From: Stigmatella aurantiaca DW4/3-1
Lineage (GTDB): Bacteria; Myxococcota; Myxococcia; Myxococcales; Myxococcaceae
Length of the DNA stretch: 64,000 nucleotides
Direction of reading: 5' to 3'
NCBI RefSeq assembly: GCF_000165485.1
Contig: NC_014623.1
Coordinates: 3,553,501 to 3,617,500, forward strand
Position numbers and translations under genes: made by a program. Below, piece by piece: positions 1 through 9,759 of the stretch; position 1 is the stretch's first letter; every line of letters starts with the position of its first letter. The notes beneath the pieces were generated by a model that saw nothing but the letters and a program-made list of their open reading frames with translations, did not search any database and had not been told where the DNA came from.

Positions 1-1
1 G

Positions 2-955
2 AACCAGGGCCTGGAGCGCTACCGCGAGCGGTTGCTGGACGCGATGGCCAGCCTCCTCGTGCGTCTGCACCTGGGAGGGTTCTACTGGGGAGATTGCTCG
101 CTCTCCAACACGCTCTTCCGCCGGGACGCCGGAGAGCTTCAGGCCTATGCCGTGGACGCCGAGACGTCCGAGATCCACGAGAAGCTCTCGGATGGGCAGC
201 GCCAGCAGGACCTGCTGATCATGGAGGAGAACGTCGCGGGAGGGCTGGCGGATCTGGCGGCGGTGGTGCAACTCCCCCGCGCCCTGGACGTGTACGATAC
301 GGGTCCTCACATCCGCAAGCGCTACGAGCAGCTCTGGGAGGAGATCAACAAGGAGATCCCCGTCGCGAAGAACGAGAGCTACCGCATCCACGAGCGGATC
401 CGGGCCCTCAATGATCTGGGCTTCTCCGTGGGCGAGGTGGACCTGGTGGCCCACCCGGGGGTGAGCGATCACCTGCGCATGCGGACCATCATCACGGACC
501 GCAACTACCACCGTCACCAGCTCCACAACCTCACCGGCATCGTGGCCGAGGAGCGGCAAGCCACCTTGCTGCTCAATGAACTCCAGGAACTGCGGGCCAC
601 ACTCACGCGCGAACTCAACCGGAGCATCCCCTTGAGCACCGCGGCGTTCCGCTGGCTCGAGGAGCGCTTCCACCCCACCATTCAGCAGCTCCAGCCCGTG
701 GTCGGTACCACCGAGGTCTCCGAGGTGTACTGCCAGGTGTTGGAGCACAAATGGTTTTTGTCGGAGCGGGAGAAGAAGGACGTGGGGCTCCAGCGGGCCA
801 TTGTTGACTACATGGAGCTGCGCAAGCGCCAGAAGGACCTCCCGCTCAGCGCGTTGCTGCTCGGAGGGCCTGCCTCTCCCTTGCCTGCCCGCCCGGAGCC
901 CGCGCCGATTAGGGCGGGCGATGGCCGTCAGGAGCCCACGGGGGGTGGGGCTTAG
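2..955 (+). CDS. DUF4032-like protein, 5' end outside the window
   Basis: The reading frame is open from base 2, so the N-terminus lies upstream of the window; the TTG at 32 is only the first start-like codon inside it. The visible part begins with a kinase-like segment (HLGGFYWGDCSLSNTL), which looks like the catalytic-loop region of lipopolysaccharide-kinase-type folds, followed by a DAETSE motif. A long helical region follows (RKRYEQLWEEI, then repeated Leu/Glu-rich helices to about residue 270) and a Pro-rich tail. This order, kinase-like part then helical C-terminus, fits the DUF4032 family. The substrate is unknown. Family assignment is from recognition of the pattern, not from a search. 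Confidence 0.7.
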   Translation, partial: NQGLERYRERLLDAMASLLVRLHLGGFYWGDCSLSNTLFRRDAGELQAYAVDAETSEIHEKLSDGQRQQDLLIMEENVAGGLADLAAVVQLPRALDVYDTGPHIRKRYEQLWEEINKEIPVAKNESYRIHERIRALNDLGFSVGEVDLVAHPGVSDHLRMRTIITDRNYHRHQLHNLTGIVAEERQATLLLNELQELRATLTRELNRSIPLSTAAFRWLEERFHPTIQQLQPVVGTTEVSEVYCQVLEHKWFLSEREKKDVGLQRAIVDYMELRKRQKDLPLSALLLGGPASPLPARPEPAPIRAGDGRQEPTGGGA

Positions 956-999
956 GGAAGGCGTCGACAGGTGCAGAAGCGCCCATTAGTTTGCTCTGC

Positions 1000-1311
1000 A
1001 TGTCGTCCATACGGTCATCGATCTTCGAGCCGCTGGCGGTCGAAGTTCACATCCGGCAGGAGAAGGCCTCGTCGCTGCGGCGGACGGGGGAGAACCTGGA
1101 GAAGCTGATCACCGAGCTGGGGCAGATCGAGATCGAGCTGCGCACCCTCAGTGGTCCCCCCCGGGCGGGCCGGGTGAAGTTCTACCAGCAGATGAGGGCC
1201 GATGCGGAGTACCAGCGCTGGTGCCTCGTGGTGCAGCGCGAGGCGATGGGCTTGTGGAACCACTCCGAGGTGGACCTGATGTACCGCATCCCCCCGGCGG
1301 TGAAGCAGTAG
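1000..1311 (+). CDS. small hypothetical protein
   Basis: This encodes about 103 residues, soluble, mostly helical in the first half (SSLRRTGENLEKLITELGQIEIELRTL looks like an amphipathic helix) and with no signal peptide or membrane segment. I chose the ATG at 1000; an in-frame TTG at 991 is the alternative, and neither has a strong Shine-Dalgarno sequence. It sits 44 bases after the DUF4032-like gene on the same strand and may be co-transcribed with it. I do not recognise the family. GC-rich third positions and the lack of a better competing frame support it being real. Confidence 0.6.
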   Translation: MSSIRSSIFEPLAVEVHIRQEKASSLRRTGENLEKLITELGQIEIELRTLSGPPRAGRVKFYQQMRADAEYQRWCLVVQREAMGLWNHSEVDLMYRIPPAVKQ

Positions 1312-1314
1312 GCC

Positions 1315-1689
1315 TCACCCCGTCTGGCGCCAGGCTCCCAGGGCCAGCAGTGCCCAGCCGGCCAGGAAGCTCACGCCCCCCAGGGGTGTGATGGCCCCGA
1401 GCCCCCGGATGCCGGAGAGCGCCAGCGCGTACAGGCTCCCCGAGAAAAGGACGATGCCGGCGAGCATGGCCCAACCCGCGCCCGTGAAGAGGGGAGAGGG
1501 TCTGGCCTGGGCCACGAGCCCGACGGCGAGGAGCCCGAGCGCATGGTACATGTGGTAACGCGCCCCGGTTTCGAAGACCGCCAGGAGATCCTGGGAGAGC
1601 CGGGCCTTCAGTGCATGGGCGCCGAAGGCTCCCGCCGCCACCGACAGGAACGCGTTGGCCGCCCCCAGGACAATCCACATCCGCATCAT
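1315..1689 (-). CDS. DUF423 family small membrane protein
   Basis: 124 residues with four predicted transmembrane helices. It starts MMRMWIVLGAANAFLSVAAGAFGAHAL, and the GAFGAHALK segment with the later YHMYHALGLL motif is characteristic of DUF423 (YwdK/YgdD-type) proteins. The length matches the family. The family is widespread and its role is unknown. The gene is convergent with the preceding small gene, three bases away. Its start at 1689 lies about 100 bases from the divergent SET-domain gene, so both promoters must sit in that short interval. Confidence 0.85.
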   Translation of the reverse strand: MMRMWIVLGAANAFLSVAAGAFGAHALKARLSQDLLAVFETGARYHMYHALGLLAVGLVAQARPSPLFTGAGWAMLAGIVLFSGSLYALALSGIRGLGAITPLGGVSFLAGWALLALGAWRQTG

Positions 1690-1786
1690 CGAGCGCCTTT
1701 CATCGAAGGTCGAAGTTGCGGCACGCTACACCGCCTGCCATCAGGCGTCTCTTCCAGACGTGCCACCCTCGGATCCTCCACGTTCG

Positions 1787-2428
1787 ATGACCGACCTCAC
1801 ACCGAAGAAGCGAAGCTCCTCGAAGACTGCCGACCCTGGACGTCCTCCACCCTTCGAACTGCGCGAGTCTCCCATCCAGGGGCGTGGCGCGTTCGCCACC
1901 CGGCGCATCCGGAAGGGCGCGCGCATCACCGAGTACATCGGTGAGCGCATCTCCCAGGCAGAGGCGGACGCGCGCTACGACGACGAGGCCATGGAGCGCC
2001 ACCACACCTTCCTCTTCAACCTGGATGAGAAAACCGTGGTGGATGGGGCGGTGAACGGCAACGACGCGCGGTTCATCAACCACAGCTGTGATCCCAACTG
2101 CCAGGCGTTCATCGAGGAAGACCGCATCTTCATCTACGCGCTGCGAGACATCGCCCAGGACGAGGAGCTCTGTTACGACTACGCCTACGAGCGGGCGGAG
2201 GGGATGGACGAGGACTCGGAGGCGCTCTACGTCTGCCGCTGTGGCGCGAAGAACTGCCGGGGCACCATCCTGGCGCCGCCCAAACCGCCCGAGCGCGCCC
2301 GGCCGGTGAAGAAGGCGGCCAAGCGCACCCACCCGCGCAAGGCGAAGGAGCACAACCCCCGGGGCCCGAAGGGGCCCCGGAGCCAGCGCACCTCGCGCAA
2401 GGGCTCGGGGGGCCGCAAGCGGGCGTAA
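1787..2428 (+). CDS. SET-domain protein-lysine methyltransferase
   Basis: About 213 residues. The SET fold is clear: ESPIQGRGAFATRRI at the start, YIGERIS, the substrate/AdoMet motif FINHSCDPNCQAF, then ELCYDYAYE with the catalytic-region Tyr. A post-SET-like Cys cluster follows (VCRCGAKNCRG). The last roughly 50 residues are very basic (KK, HPRK, RKGSGGRKR), unlike the core SET fold and like a DNA- or RNA-binding tail. The start at 1787 gives MTDLTPKKRSS; an upstream in-frame start at 1655 would overlap the divergent gene. The family transfers methyl groups from S-adenosylmethionine to protein lysines; the bacterial target is unknown. Confidence 0.88.
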   Translation: MTDLTPKKRSSSKTADPGRPPPFELRESPIQGRGAFATRRIRKGARITEYIGERISQAEADARYDDEAMERHHTFLFNLDEKTVVDGAVNGNDARFINHSCDPNCQAFIEEDRIFIYALRDIAQDEELCYDYAYERAEGMDEDSEALYVCRCGAKNCRGTILAPPKPPERARPVKKAAKRTHPRKAKEHNPRGPKGPRSQRTSRKGSGGRKRA

Positions 2429-2435
2429 GGCCGGG

Positions 2436-3647
2436 CTATTCGTACCGGAGCGACTCGATCGGCGTGAGGTTCGCCGCACGCCGGGCGGGCCAGATGCCGA
2501 AGAACACGCCGACGCCCCCCGAGAAGACGAAGGCCAGCACCACGGACGCGGGGGCCACGGCCGTGTCCCACCCCGCGATCTGCTTGAGCGCGTAGGAGCC
2601 GCCCACCCCCAGCAGCAGCCCCATCGCGCCCCCGGCGAGGCACAGCACGAGCGATTCGATCAGGAACTGGAACAGGATGTCGTTCGGCCGGGCCCCCAGC
2701 GCCTTGCGAAGGCCGATCTCCCGCGTCCGCTCCGTCACCGAGACGAGCATGATGTTCATGATGCCGATGCCGCCCACCAGCAGGGAGATGGCCGCGATGC
2801 CGGCCAGCAGCAGGGTGAAGGTCTTCGTCGTCTCCTGGATGGTGCTGAGCAGCGAGGCCTGATCGCGGATGTTGAAGTCGGCGTCCTGTCCGGGGCGGAT
2901 CCGGTGTTCCCGGCGGAGGATCTGGTCGATCTCGGCCATCGCCTCGCTCATCTGCCCCTCGCTGGCGGCCTGCACGGCGATGGAGCGGACGCGATCGGTG
3001 CCCAGCACGCGCAGCTGTGCGGTGGACAGGGGGATGTAGAGGCTCTCGTCCGGATTGGAGAAGCCCTGGGAGCCCTTCTCCTTCAGCACCCCGATGACCT
3101 CGAAGGGCACGCCGCCAATCCGGATCGTCTCCCCGACGAGCGAGGCGGAGGACACACCGCCCAACTGCGCGCCGACCAGCGCGCCCAGCACCGCCACCCG
3201 GCGCCGGCCCTTGTCCTCTTGATCCGTGAAGAGCCGGCCCGTCTCCAACTGGTTGTTGTTGACCGCGAAGTACGTGGGCCAGGACCCCAGGATGGACAGG
3301 TTGGCGTTGCTCGCGCCGTACTGAACCTGGATGCGCCCTTCCAGCTCCGGCGAGACGGCCTGGATGGCCCGGGGGTTGGCCCGCAGCGCCTCCGCGTCTT
3401 CGACGGAGAGCATGGCCTGGCCTCGCCCCAGGCCGCCCGCGAACGACTGCCCGGGCCGCACGGTGAGCACGTTGGCTCCCAGCGTGCCCAGCCGGGCCTG
3501 GACCGAGCGTTGGGCTCCCTCTCCCAGCGCCACCATGGTGATGACCGCCGCGATGCCGATGACCACGCCCAGCATGGTGAGCAGGGAGCGCAGCTTGTTG
3601 GCGATGACCGCGTCGATGGCGACGAGGAGAATTTCCAGAATCAGCAT
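2436..3647 (-). CDS. MacB-type ABC transporter permease (efflux)
   Basis: 403 residues. It has an N-terminal transmembrane helix (IANKLRSLLTMLGVVIGIAAVITMVAL), a long periplasmic MacB_PCD-like domain and three C-terminal helices ending in PARRAANLTPIESLRYE, the conserved FtsX/MacB terminus. There is no ATPase domain, so MacB is split here: the ATPase is encoded separately at 5037-5783. The gene is last in a four-gene minus-strand operon with the MacA-like adaptor 7 bases upstream. MacAB-TolC type pumps export macrolides, lipopeptides, siderophores or proteins; the cargo cannot be read from sequence. Confidence 0.92.
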   Translation of the reverse strand: MLILEILLVAIDAVIANKLRSLLTMLGVVIGIAAVITMVALGEGAQRSVQARLGTLGANVLTVRPGQSFAGGLGRGQAMLSVEDAEALRANPRAIQAVSPELEGRIQVQYGASNANLSILGSWPTYFAVNNNQLETGRLFTDQEDKGRRRVAVLGALVGAQLGGVSSASLVGETIRIGGVPFEVIGVLKEKGSQGFSNPDESLYIPLSTAQLRVLGTDRVRSIAVQAASEGQMSEAMAEIDQILRREHRIRPGQDADFNIRDQASLLSTIQETTKTFTLLLAGIAAISLLVGGIGIMNIMLVSVTERTREIGLRKALGARPNDILFQFLIESLVLCLAGGAMGLLLGVGGSYALKQIAGWDTAVAPASVVLAFVFSGGVGVFFGIWPARRAANLTPIESLRYE

Positions 3648-3654
3648 GGCATTT

Positions 3655-5040
3655 TCACCTCGGCCCGCCGCCGCGAGGGCCTCCGCCGCCCGAGCCAGGA
3701 ATCACTCCGCCTGCCCGCTGCTTGAACCGGTCCAGGTCCTTCTGCTGCTGCTGCTGCATCTGGGCCGTGGAGACCTGGAGCACCTGCTCGCCAGCCTCCA
3801 GGCCGCTGACCACTTCCGTGTACTCCCAGTCGCTCAGGCCCAGCGTCACGCGCCGGGCGCGCAGGCCCGCGGCATCCTGGATGAAGACGACCCCGAAGCG
3901 GGTGTCCGCGTTTCCTCGCTGCCGCGTGTTCCTCGGGGACTCTGGGGCCACCCCGCCGTCTGCCGTGCCCCCGTCCGCGGTCTCTCCGTCCGCCGCTCCT
4001 CCATCTGCGGACGCGGCCGGGGCCTCGCCTCGGGGGCGGCCCCCCGGCGGTTGCAGCTCCGCGCGCACCGCGACGGGATCCAGTCCCAACAGGGTGGCGG
4101 TGGCCGCCACCTGCCGTCCTTCCACCACCGAGGTGGTGGGGATGGTCACGACATCCCGGCGGCTGGCGATCTCGATGGCGACCTCGGCGTTCATTCCGGG
4201 CTTGAGCAGCCCCTCGGGATTCTTCAGGCGGATGAGCACCGGGAACAGGGTCACGTTCTGCTCCACGACCGCCTGCGGCTCCACCTTCACCACGTTGCCC
4301 GTGAACGTCCGGCCCGGGTAGGCCTCCAGCGTCACCCGGGCGGGCTGGCCAGCGTAGATCTTCCCGATGTCGGTCTCGTCGATCTTCGCGCGGACCTGCA
4401 TCTCCGACAGGTCCGCCATCGTGAACAGCGTGGTGCCGCCGGACACGTTGGAGGTCGCGGACGCGATAATCTGCCCGGGCTCGACGCTGCGCGACAGGAT
4501 GGTGCCGCCGATGGGGGCGCGGATGGTCACGTCCAGCCTGCGCTCGCGGGCGAGCTGGAGGTTGGTCTGGGTGCGGACCTGGGTGGCGCGCGCGGTCGCC
4601 GCCGAGTTGATCGCGGTCTCGTACTCCTGCTGGGTGACGACGCCCGAGGCACGCAGGGCCTCCATGCGCTCGCGCTGGGCGGTCACCGTGGACAGCGTCA
4701 CCCGGGCGGATTCGAGGTCCGCTTCGGCCTGCGTCAGGGCATTCTGCACGTCGCGGGGGTCGATCTCGGCCAGCAGCGCGCCTTGCTCGGCCCGCTGGCC
4801 GGTCTCGAAGAGGACGCGGAGCACCTCGCCGGAGGCCTTCGATTTCACCTCCACGATCCGGATGGGCTCCAGCAGCCCGGAGGCCTCGGCGACCACCTCC
4901 AGGTTCCTGCGCTCGGCCGTCGTCGTGGGCAGGTTGCTCCCAGGCGCGGGCTTCTCCGCACGGCTTCGCACGAAGTACACTCCCGCCCCCAGCAGGGCGA
5001 GCACTCCAATGATGAGGATGACCTTCTTCAGCGCGCTCAC
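3655..5040 (-). CDS. MacA-like periplasmic adaptor (membrane fusion protein)
   Basis: 461 residues. An N-terminal signal anchor ([18 protein letters not shown]) is followed by a barrel-sandwich half with [27 protein letters not shown], a long coiled-coil hairpin ([21 protein letters not shown]), the second lipoyl half ([18 protein letters not shown]) and a beta-barrel domain. Near residue 340 there is a low-complexity Ala/Asp/Gly-rich insert (repeats of DGG and ADGGTA). The C-terminus is rich in Gln and Gly. It bridges the inner-membrane ABC pump and TolC. Its start overlaps the stop of the upstream ATPase gene by four bases (ATGA). Confidence 0.92.
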   Translation of the reverse strand: MSALKKVILIIGVLALLGAGVYFVRSRAEKPAPGSNLPTTTAERRNLEVVAEASGLLEPIRIVEVKSKASGEVLRVLFETGQRAEQGALLAEIDPRDVQNALTQAEADLESARVTLSTVTAQRERMEALRASGVVTQQEYETAINSAATARATQVRTQTNLQLARERRLDVTIRAPIGGTILSRSVEPGQIIASATSNVSGGTTLFTMADLSEMQVRAKIDETDIGKIYAGQPARVTLEAYPGRTFTGNVVKVEPQAVVEQNVTLFPVLIRLKNPEGLLKPGMNAEVAIEIASRRDVVTIPTTSVVEGRQVAATATLLGLDPVAVRAELQPPGGRPRGEAPAASADGGAADGETADGGTADGGVAPESPRNTRQRGNADTRFGVVFIQDAAGLRARRVTLGLSDWEYTEVVSGLEAGEQVLQVSTAQMQQQQQKDLDRFKQRAGGVIPGSGGGGPRGGGPR

Positions 5041-5783
5041 GGCGTCCTCCGGTTGTCCCGTTCGATCACGCCATCCTTGAGGTAGAGGATCCGCTTCGCG
5101 TGCTCCGCGATGTCGGGCTCGTGGGTGACCAGCATGAGGGTCTGCCCTTGCGTGTGCAGCTCTCCAAAGAGCGCCATGATCTCTTCTCCCGTCCGGCTGT
5201 CGAGCGCGCCCGTGGGCTCGTCCGCCAGCAGCAGGGCTGGCTGGGTGACGAGGGCGCGGGCGATGGCCACGCGCTGCCGCTGACCACCGGACAGCTCGTT
5301 GGGGCGGTGGTCCTTGCGGGCGCCCAGGCCGACCCGCTCCAGCATCAGCGCGGCGCGCTCGCGCCGGAGCCGCTTCTTCACGCCCGAGTACACGAGCGGC
5401 AGGGCCACGTTGTCCAGCGCGCTGGCGCGGGGCAGCAGGTTGAAGCTCTGGAAGACGAAGCCGATCTCCCGGTTGCGGATTCGCGCCAGCGCCGACTCGT
5501 CCATGCCCGCCACCGGCTGGCCGTTGAGCCAGTATTGTCCTCCGCTGGGGATGTCGAGGCAGCCGATGAGGTTCATGAAGGTGGACTTGCCCGAGCCAGA
5601 CGGGCCCATGACGGCCACATATTCATTGCGCCGGATCTCCAGGTTGACCCCTCGCAGGGCGTGCACGGTCTCCGAGCCCACCCGGTAGTTCTTGCTCAGG
5701 GCTTCGACCCGGATGACCACGTCCTCCAGGGGGCGTCCACCTGGGGGAGGAGGCGAGGCGCCCGCTGCTTCCGGGGCGCTCAC
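5037..5783 (-). CDS. ABC transporter ATPase (MacB/LolD type)
   Basis: 248 residues. Walker A is [11 protein letters not shown], the Q-loop lies in FVFQSFNLL, the signature is [15 protein letters not shown], Walker B is [12 protein letters not shown] and the H-loop is TLMLVTHE. The N-terminal region ([24 protein letters not shown]) is typical of the LolD/MacB exporter class. It overlaps the adaptor gene by four bases downstream and the TolC gene by four bases upstream, so all these subunits are probably translationally coupled. It powers the split MacB-type pump. Confidence 0.95.
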   Translation of the reverse strand: MSAPEAAGASPPPPGGRPLEDVVIRVEALSKNYRVGSETVHALRGVNLEIRRNEYVAVMGPSGSGKSTFMNLIGCLDIPSGGQYWLNGQPVAGMDESALARIRNREIGFVFQSFNLLPRASALDNVALPLVYSGVKKRLRRERAALMLERVGLGARKDHRPNELSGGQRQRVAIARALVTQPALLLADEPTGALDSRTGEEIMALFGELHTQGQTLMLVTHEPDIAEHAKRILYLKDGVIERDNRRTP

Positions 5784-7108
5784 AGCTTCCTCCCGGCGAT
5801 GGTCTCGAGTTCCGCGCGGGACAGCAGGTAGTCGAAGCGCAGCCCCACGAGGTTGTTCTGGGCGGCGACCAGGGCCGTCTGGGAGGTGAGCAGCTCCAGG
5901 ATGGTGGTGGCCCCCAGCCGGTAGCGCTCCTGCTGGACGCGCAAGTCCTCCTGGGCCACCTCCACCGCTTGCCGTGACAGCACGACCCGCTCCTCGGCGA
6001 GCTTGAGAAGGTTCAGCACGCGCTCGGTCTCGGTCCGGACGGCATGCTGGGCATCCGCGAGCTGCGCCTGGGCCACCTCTGCCTGGGTCCGGGCCCGCAC
6101 CACCCCCTCCTCGCGCAGGAAGCCATCGAAGATGGGGTAGGACAGGCCCAGCCGCACGGACCAGCTCGTCCGGCCTCCCGTGATCGCCAGATCTTCATTG
6201 AACCAGTTGTAGCCCGCCGACAGCCCCACCGAAGGCAGGTACTGGGCTTTCGCGGAGTTGACGCCCGCCTCCGCGGCGGTGAGGGCTGCCTCCGCGGAGC
6301 GCACCGAGGGGGCTTTCGCGAGCAGGGTGTTCACCAGCTCCTCCCGGGACACGGTGAGCGGTGTGGGCTCGATGGGGGCCGCCGTCGAGGGGGCCACGGG
6401 CTGCTCCAGCCCGGTGAGTCGGCCCAAGGAGAGGGCGGCCGTGTAACGCTGGCTCTCCTGCTGAAGCAGGGACTCGCGGGCCGTGTTGAGCTCGAGCTGT
6501 GCGCGGAGGACATCCGAGCGGGTCGCCGAGCCGACCGCCAGCCGGCGCTCGGCGGCCGTGATGCCTTGCTGGGCCAGCGCGATGCGGGACTGGGTCACCG
6601 CCATCAACTCCGCGGCGCGCAGGGCCTCGAAGAAGGCACTCTGGACGGACTGGGCCACGCTGAACCGCTGGGCGGTGAGCTGGGCCTCCGCGGACTGGAG
6701 CTCCGCCTGGGCCTGCTTCCGCGCGGACCGCCGTCGGCCGCCGGTGAACACGTCCCAGGAGGCCGAGAGCCCGGCGCTGTAGGAGTCATTGGAGCCCGAG
6801 ATGATCGTTCCCGTGTCGGGGTTGAGGCGATCACTGCTGGAGAGCGTGCTGTTCGCGCTCGCGGACAGGCTGGGCAGGTAGGCGCCGAACGCGCTCCGCT
6901 CCGAGGCCTTGGCCGTGCGGATGGACCCCGCGGCTTGGATGACCTGGGGGTTCTGCTTGAGAGCCCGCTCGATCGCCTCCTCGAGCGTCATGCTCACCCA
7001 GGCCGGTTCCTGCTGGGCCTGGCTGGTCCCAGGGGCCGCCAGGACCAGAAATCCCAGGGCCAGAAGCATCATCCAGCCGCGATGTCGTCGGTTGCGAGAG
7101 GGAGCCAT
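5780..7108 (-). CDS. TolC family outer-membrane efflux protein
   Basis: About 442 residues. I place the start at the ATG at 7108 ([32 protein letters not shown]), which gives a proper signal peptide; the open frame extends to 7174 but that extension has no signal character. The mature part has two outer-membrane-factor repeats with long helices ([66 protein letters not shown]), the usual TolC pattern. It is first in the efflux operon and forms the exit duct across the outer membrane. Confidence 0.92.
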   Translation of the reverse strand: MAPSRNRRHRGWMMLLALGFLVLAAPGTSQAQQEPAWVSMTLEEAIERALKQNPQVIQAAGSIRTAKASERSAFGAYLPSLSASANSTLSSSDRLNPDTGTIISGSNDSYSAGLSASWDVFTGGRRRSARKQAQAELQSAEAQLTAQRFSVAQSVQSAFFEALRAAELMAVTQSRIALAQQGITAAERRLAVGSATRSDVLRAQLELNTARESLLQQESQRYTAALSLGRLTGLEQPVAPSTAAPIEPTPLTVSREELVNTLLAKAPSVRSAEAALTAAEAGVNSAKAQYLPSVGLSAGYNWFNEDLAITGGRTSWSVRLGLSYPIFDGFLREEGVVRARTQAEVAQAQLADAQHAVRTETERVLNLLKLAEERVVLSRQAVEVAQEDLRVQQERYRLGATTILELLTSQTALVAAQNNLVGLRFDYLLSRAELETIAGRKL

Positions 7109-7215
7109 GTCCGATCCGGAAGTGCTGGTACCACAGGAGCAGAACCCCGCTGATGTCGAAAGATTAAGGGTCACCCCTCAAAATCCTCTGGAACTTCGTG
7201 ATTTAAGAGGGAGAC

Positions 7216-8160
7216 GTGGACGACCTCCTGCGCTTCTTGCTCACTGCCCCGCTGCCTCGGAGCCCCCTGCGCTCCGTCGAGGAGTGGTGGCCCCAGCATC
7301 GCGACATCGCCTCACGTTTCCCTTCCGCGGTGGATGTGGCGCTCGCGGGGGGCTTCCTGTCGGACAGGCTCGCGTTCGCCTTTGCCTCGGGCTACCAGGC
7401 CGCGCTCCGGGCCTTGTGGCCGGAGCTCCCGGCGGATCGCCGCGCGGCGCTCTGCGCCACGGAGGCGGGGGGCGGCCACCCGAACGCGATCCAGACGCGC
7501 CTCTCCCGGGACACCGGGGGCGGGCCTTGGCGTGTGACGGGTGAGAAGACGTTCGTCACCCTGGGCACGGCCGCCGAGGTGCTCCTCGTGGTGGCCAGCG
7601 AAGGGCGCGATGCGCAGGGGCGGAACCGGCTCCGGGTGGTGAAGGTGGACGCGCACCGCGAGGGCGTTCAGCTCAGCGGCATGCCACCGCTTCCGTTCGC
7701 GCCAGAGCTTCCGCACGCGGGGGTCCGGCTGGAGGCCGTGGCGCTGGCCGCCGGCGAGGTGCTGCCCGGAGATGGCTATGCGCACTACCTCAAGCCCTTC
7801 CGGACGGTGGAGGACTGCCACGTCCAGGCGGCGCTGCTGGGGTGGCTGCTCCAGGTGGCGCGCCGCTCGAATTGGCCGGGGCGCGTGCGGGACGAGGTCC
7901 TCGCGGTCGCGGTGGCGATCCGGGCGCTGGCCCTGGCGGATCCTTCCTCCGACGCCGTGCACGTGGCGCTCGGTGGGGTGCTCGACCTGAGCCAGCGGCT
8001 CCTGGAGGGATTGGAGCCCTGGTGGCCGGCCGTGGAGGCCGGCACGCGCGAGCGCTGGGAACGGGACAAAGGGCTGCTGGGGGTGGCGGGCAAGGCTCGC
8101 GCGAAGCGGCGCGAGGTGGCCCAGCAACGGCTGGCGGATGGCGCCGATACGGAGCCGTGA
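7216..8160 (+). CDS. acyl-CoA dehydrogenase-like protein, short
   Basis: 314 residues starting at GTG 7216, preceded by AAGAGGGAGA as ribosome-binding site. The middle resembles the acyl-CoA dehydrogenase core: CATEAGGGHPNAIQT matches the FAD-contacting segment, followed by WRVTGEKTFVTLGTAAEVLLVVA, the standard G-x-K-x-F strand. The C-terminal helical half is shortened and I do not see the usual catalytic Glu motif, so catalytic competence is doubtful. It is divergent from the efflux operon, sharing a roughly 107-base promoter interval. Confidence 0.65.
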   Translation: MDDLLRFLLTAPLPRSPLRSVEEWWPQHRDIASRFPSAVDVALAGGFLSDRLAFAFASGYQAALRALWPELPADRRAALCATEAGGGHPNAIQTRLSRDTGGGPWRVTGEKTFVTLGTAAEVLLVVASEGRDAQGRNRLRVVKVDAHREGVQLSGMPPLPFAPELPHAGVRLEAVALAAGEVLPGDGYAHYLKPFRTVEDCHVQAALLGWLLQVARRSNWPGRVRDEVLAVAVAIRALALADPSSDAVHVALGGVLDLSQRLLEGLEPWWPAVEAGTRERWERDKGLLGVAGKARAKRREVAQQRLADGADTEP

Positions 8161-8163
8161 GGC

Positions 8164-8877
8164 TCAGTAGCGCCCGCCGCCCACCGCGCTCACGACAGCC
8201 GACAGGATGCGGTTCTCCACGCCCCACACGGCCTTGTTCATGCCCTTGACGCCCGCGCCCCGCAGGTAGTCCGTGAAGTCGTGCAGCGCCGTGGAGCGCT
8301 GCATGCCGGCGCCCTCGGCCGCGTACAGCAGCGGGGTGCCCGGCGCGCCCGTCAGCCCCAGGTCTGGACACGCCTCGGAGAGCTTCTTCGGATCAATGCC
8401 CGTGGCCGACGCGAGCATCCCCACCGTGAACTTGTGCACGTCCAGCTCCCGGGCGTTGGGCACCTTCTTGAGCACCTTGGCGCGATCCTCGGGGCTGGTG
8501 GCCAGCTGCTCCAGCTTCACCTGGGAGATGGCGAGCAGTTGCTCGTTGGACACGTGCTTGTTGTCCAGGATCGCCCGGGTGAACAGGCTCTCGGTGGTGT
8601 CGCCCTTGATCTGGATGCCCGCGGCCTCCGAGTTGCGCATGCGGGTGATCATCCCCGCGATGGCCTTGCCCACCGGCGTGTCCGGTCCGCCGCGCCAGGC
8701 GCCGGGCATCGGCTGAGCCGCCGCGGTCTGGGCTACCGGGGCCTCGAAGCTGCTGCGCTGCACCTGGCCCACCGTGTTCGCCGGCTTCACGGCGGTGGCG
8801 GTGGCGGGGCGGGCCTCGGCGCGCGGGGCGCTCGTGGGGGACGGAAACGTCGACGGGCGGCGGCCGATGGGCTCCAT
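8164..8877 (-). CDS. hypothetical protein, lineage-specific
   Basis: About 237 residues from the ATG at 8877 (MEPIGRRPSTFPSP), which has AGGAG well placed upstream; a longer frame to 8937 would overlap the divergent gene. The first 80 residues are Pro/Ala-rich and probably disordered. The rest is helical with repeated Lys/Leu motifs (EQLATSPEDRAKVLKKVPNAREL). There is no signal peptide or membrane helix. I do not recognise it. It ends three bases after the convergent acyl-CoA-dehydrogenase-like gene. Confidence 0.7.
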   Translation of the reverse strand: MEPIGRRPSTFPSPTSAPRAEARPATATAVKPANTVGQVQRSSFEAPVAQTAAAQPMPGAWRGGPDTPVGKAIAGMITRMRNSEAAGIQIKGDTTESLFTRAILDNKHVSNEQLLAISQVKLEQLATSPEDRAKVLKKVPNARELDVHKFTVGMLASATGIDPKKLSEACPDLGLTGAPGTPLLYAAEGAGMQRSTALHDFTDYLRGAGVKGMNKAVWGVENRILSAVVSAVGGGRY

Positions 8878-8930
8878 GAACAACTCCTGGGGGAAGGGGA
8901 GTCCTCCCCCGGAAATCAGGGGAGACACTC

Positions 8931-9737
8931 GTGGCATTATCTGACAGTCTACCTGGAAGTTGCATGCCTGCCTTCCCCTCCGAATTCGCTGATCTGCTGA
9001 CCCCTCGGGGGCTCCGGATTCTCAAAGGACGAGACGCCGAAGCCTGTGGGGCGCTGCTTCAAGTGCCGCCCCGGCGCTTCATCGCGCTCGAGGGCGTTCT
9101 CCAGGTGAAGAAGGCGGTCGCGTGCCGCGCCGCGTTGGAGGCGGCGCTCCAGGACACGCTCGTGGAGATGGAGGATCCCATCCCCCCGGAGAGCATCCTG
9201 GGGATGACCGAGAACTACGCGGAGCTGTTGCCCAAGACGGTCCGGGTGCGCACGGCGATGTTGGAGAGCCGCCGCTCGCGTTCGTGGCGCGCCGCCGAGC
9301 AGGTGGGGCTCACCGCCATGCTCCGCTCGGAGAGCTTCGCCGCCTTCGCCGCCGCGGTGAGTGGGCGTGCGCTGCGGCGCAAGTGGGGCATCCAGGTGCT
9401 GTGCTACGGGCCGGGGGACTACGCGGGCCCCCACAATGATCACCACCCGGAGGACCTCGAGGCCCGGGATGGCTATGTGGACATGCACATCAGCCTGGCC
9501 ACCCCGGGCGTTGCGCACCAGTGGCTCGTCTATGCCCAGGGCGGGCACTTCTCCCAGATGGTCCCCGTGAACACCGTGGGCGGGGTGACCGTGTACCGGC
9601 TGCCCTTCTGGCACTACACCACGCCGCTGAAGGCCCGCCCTGGCCAGGAGCACGCCGCGAGGCGCTGGGTGCTGCTCGGCACGTTCCTCGATGCGCCCCG
9701 GGAGCCCCGCCGCGGGAACGTGGTGGGGCCGCCCTGA
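8931..9737 (+). CDS. 2OG-Fe(II) oxygenase-like protein
   Basis: Up to 268 residues. The second half shows a plausible 2-oxoglutarate/iron pattern: YGPGDYAGPHNDHHPED supplies H-x-D, FWHYTTPL the distal His and ARRWVLLGTF the 2OG-binding Arg. No signal peptide is seen. The GTG at 8931 has an excellent AGGGGAG site; an ATG at 8964 with GGAAG is a shorter alternative (MPAFPSEFADLL). It is divergent from the hypothetical gene at 8877. The family assignment rests on motif spacing only. Confidence 0.6.
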   Translation: MALSDSLPGSCMPAFPSEFADLLTPRGLRILKGRDAEACGALLQVPPRRFIALEGVLQVKKAVACRAALEAALQDTLVEMEDPIPPESILGMTENYAELLPKTVRVRTAMLESRRSRSWRAAEQVGLTAMLRSESFAAFAAAVSGRALRRKWGIQVLCYGPGDYAGPHNDHHPEDLEARDGYVDMHISLATPGVAHQWLVYAQGGHFSQMVPVNTVGGVTVYRLPFWHYTTPLKARPGQEHAARRWVLLGTFLDAPREPRRGNVVGPP

Positions 9738-9759
9738 AGCGGTGCTAGCCTGGGGCCCG

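Noticed and set aside
3331-5085. 584-codon plus-strand open frame
   Set aside because: Antisense to the MacA-like and permease genes; composition of a shadow frame.
7168-7176. GGGTCACCC inverted repeat between tolC and the divergent gene
   Set aside because: Only four-base arms; expected by chance at this GC, no second copy seen.
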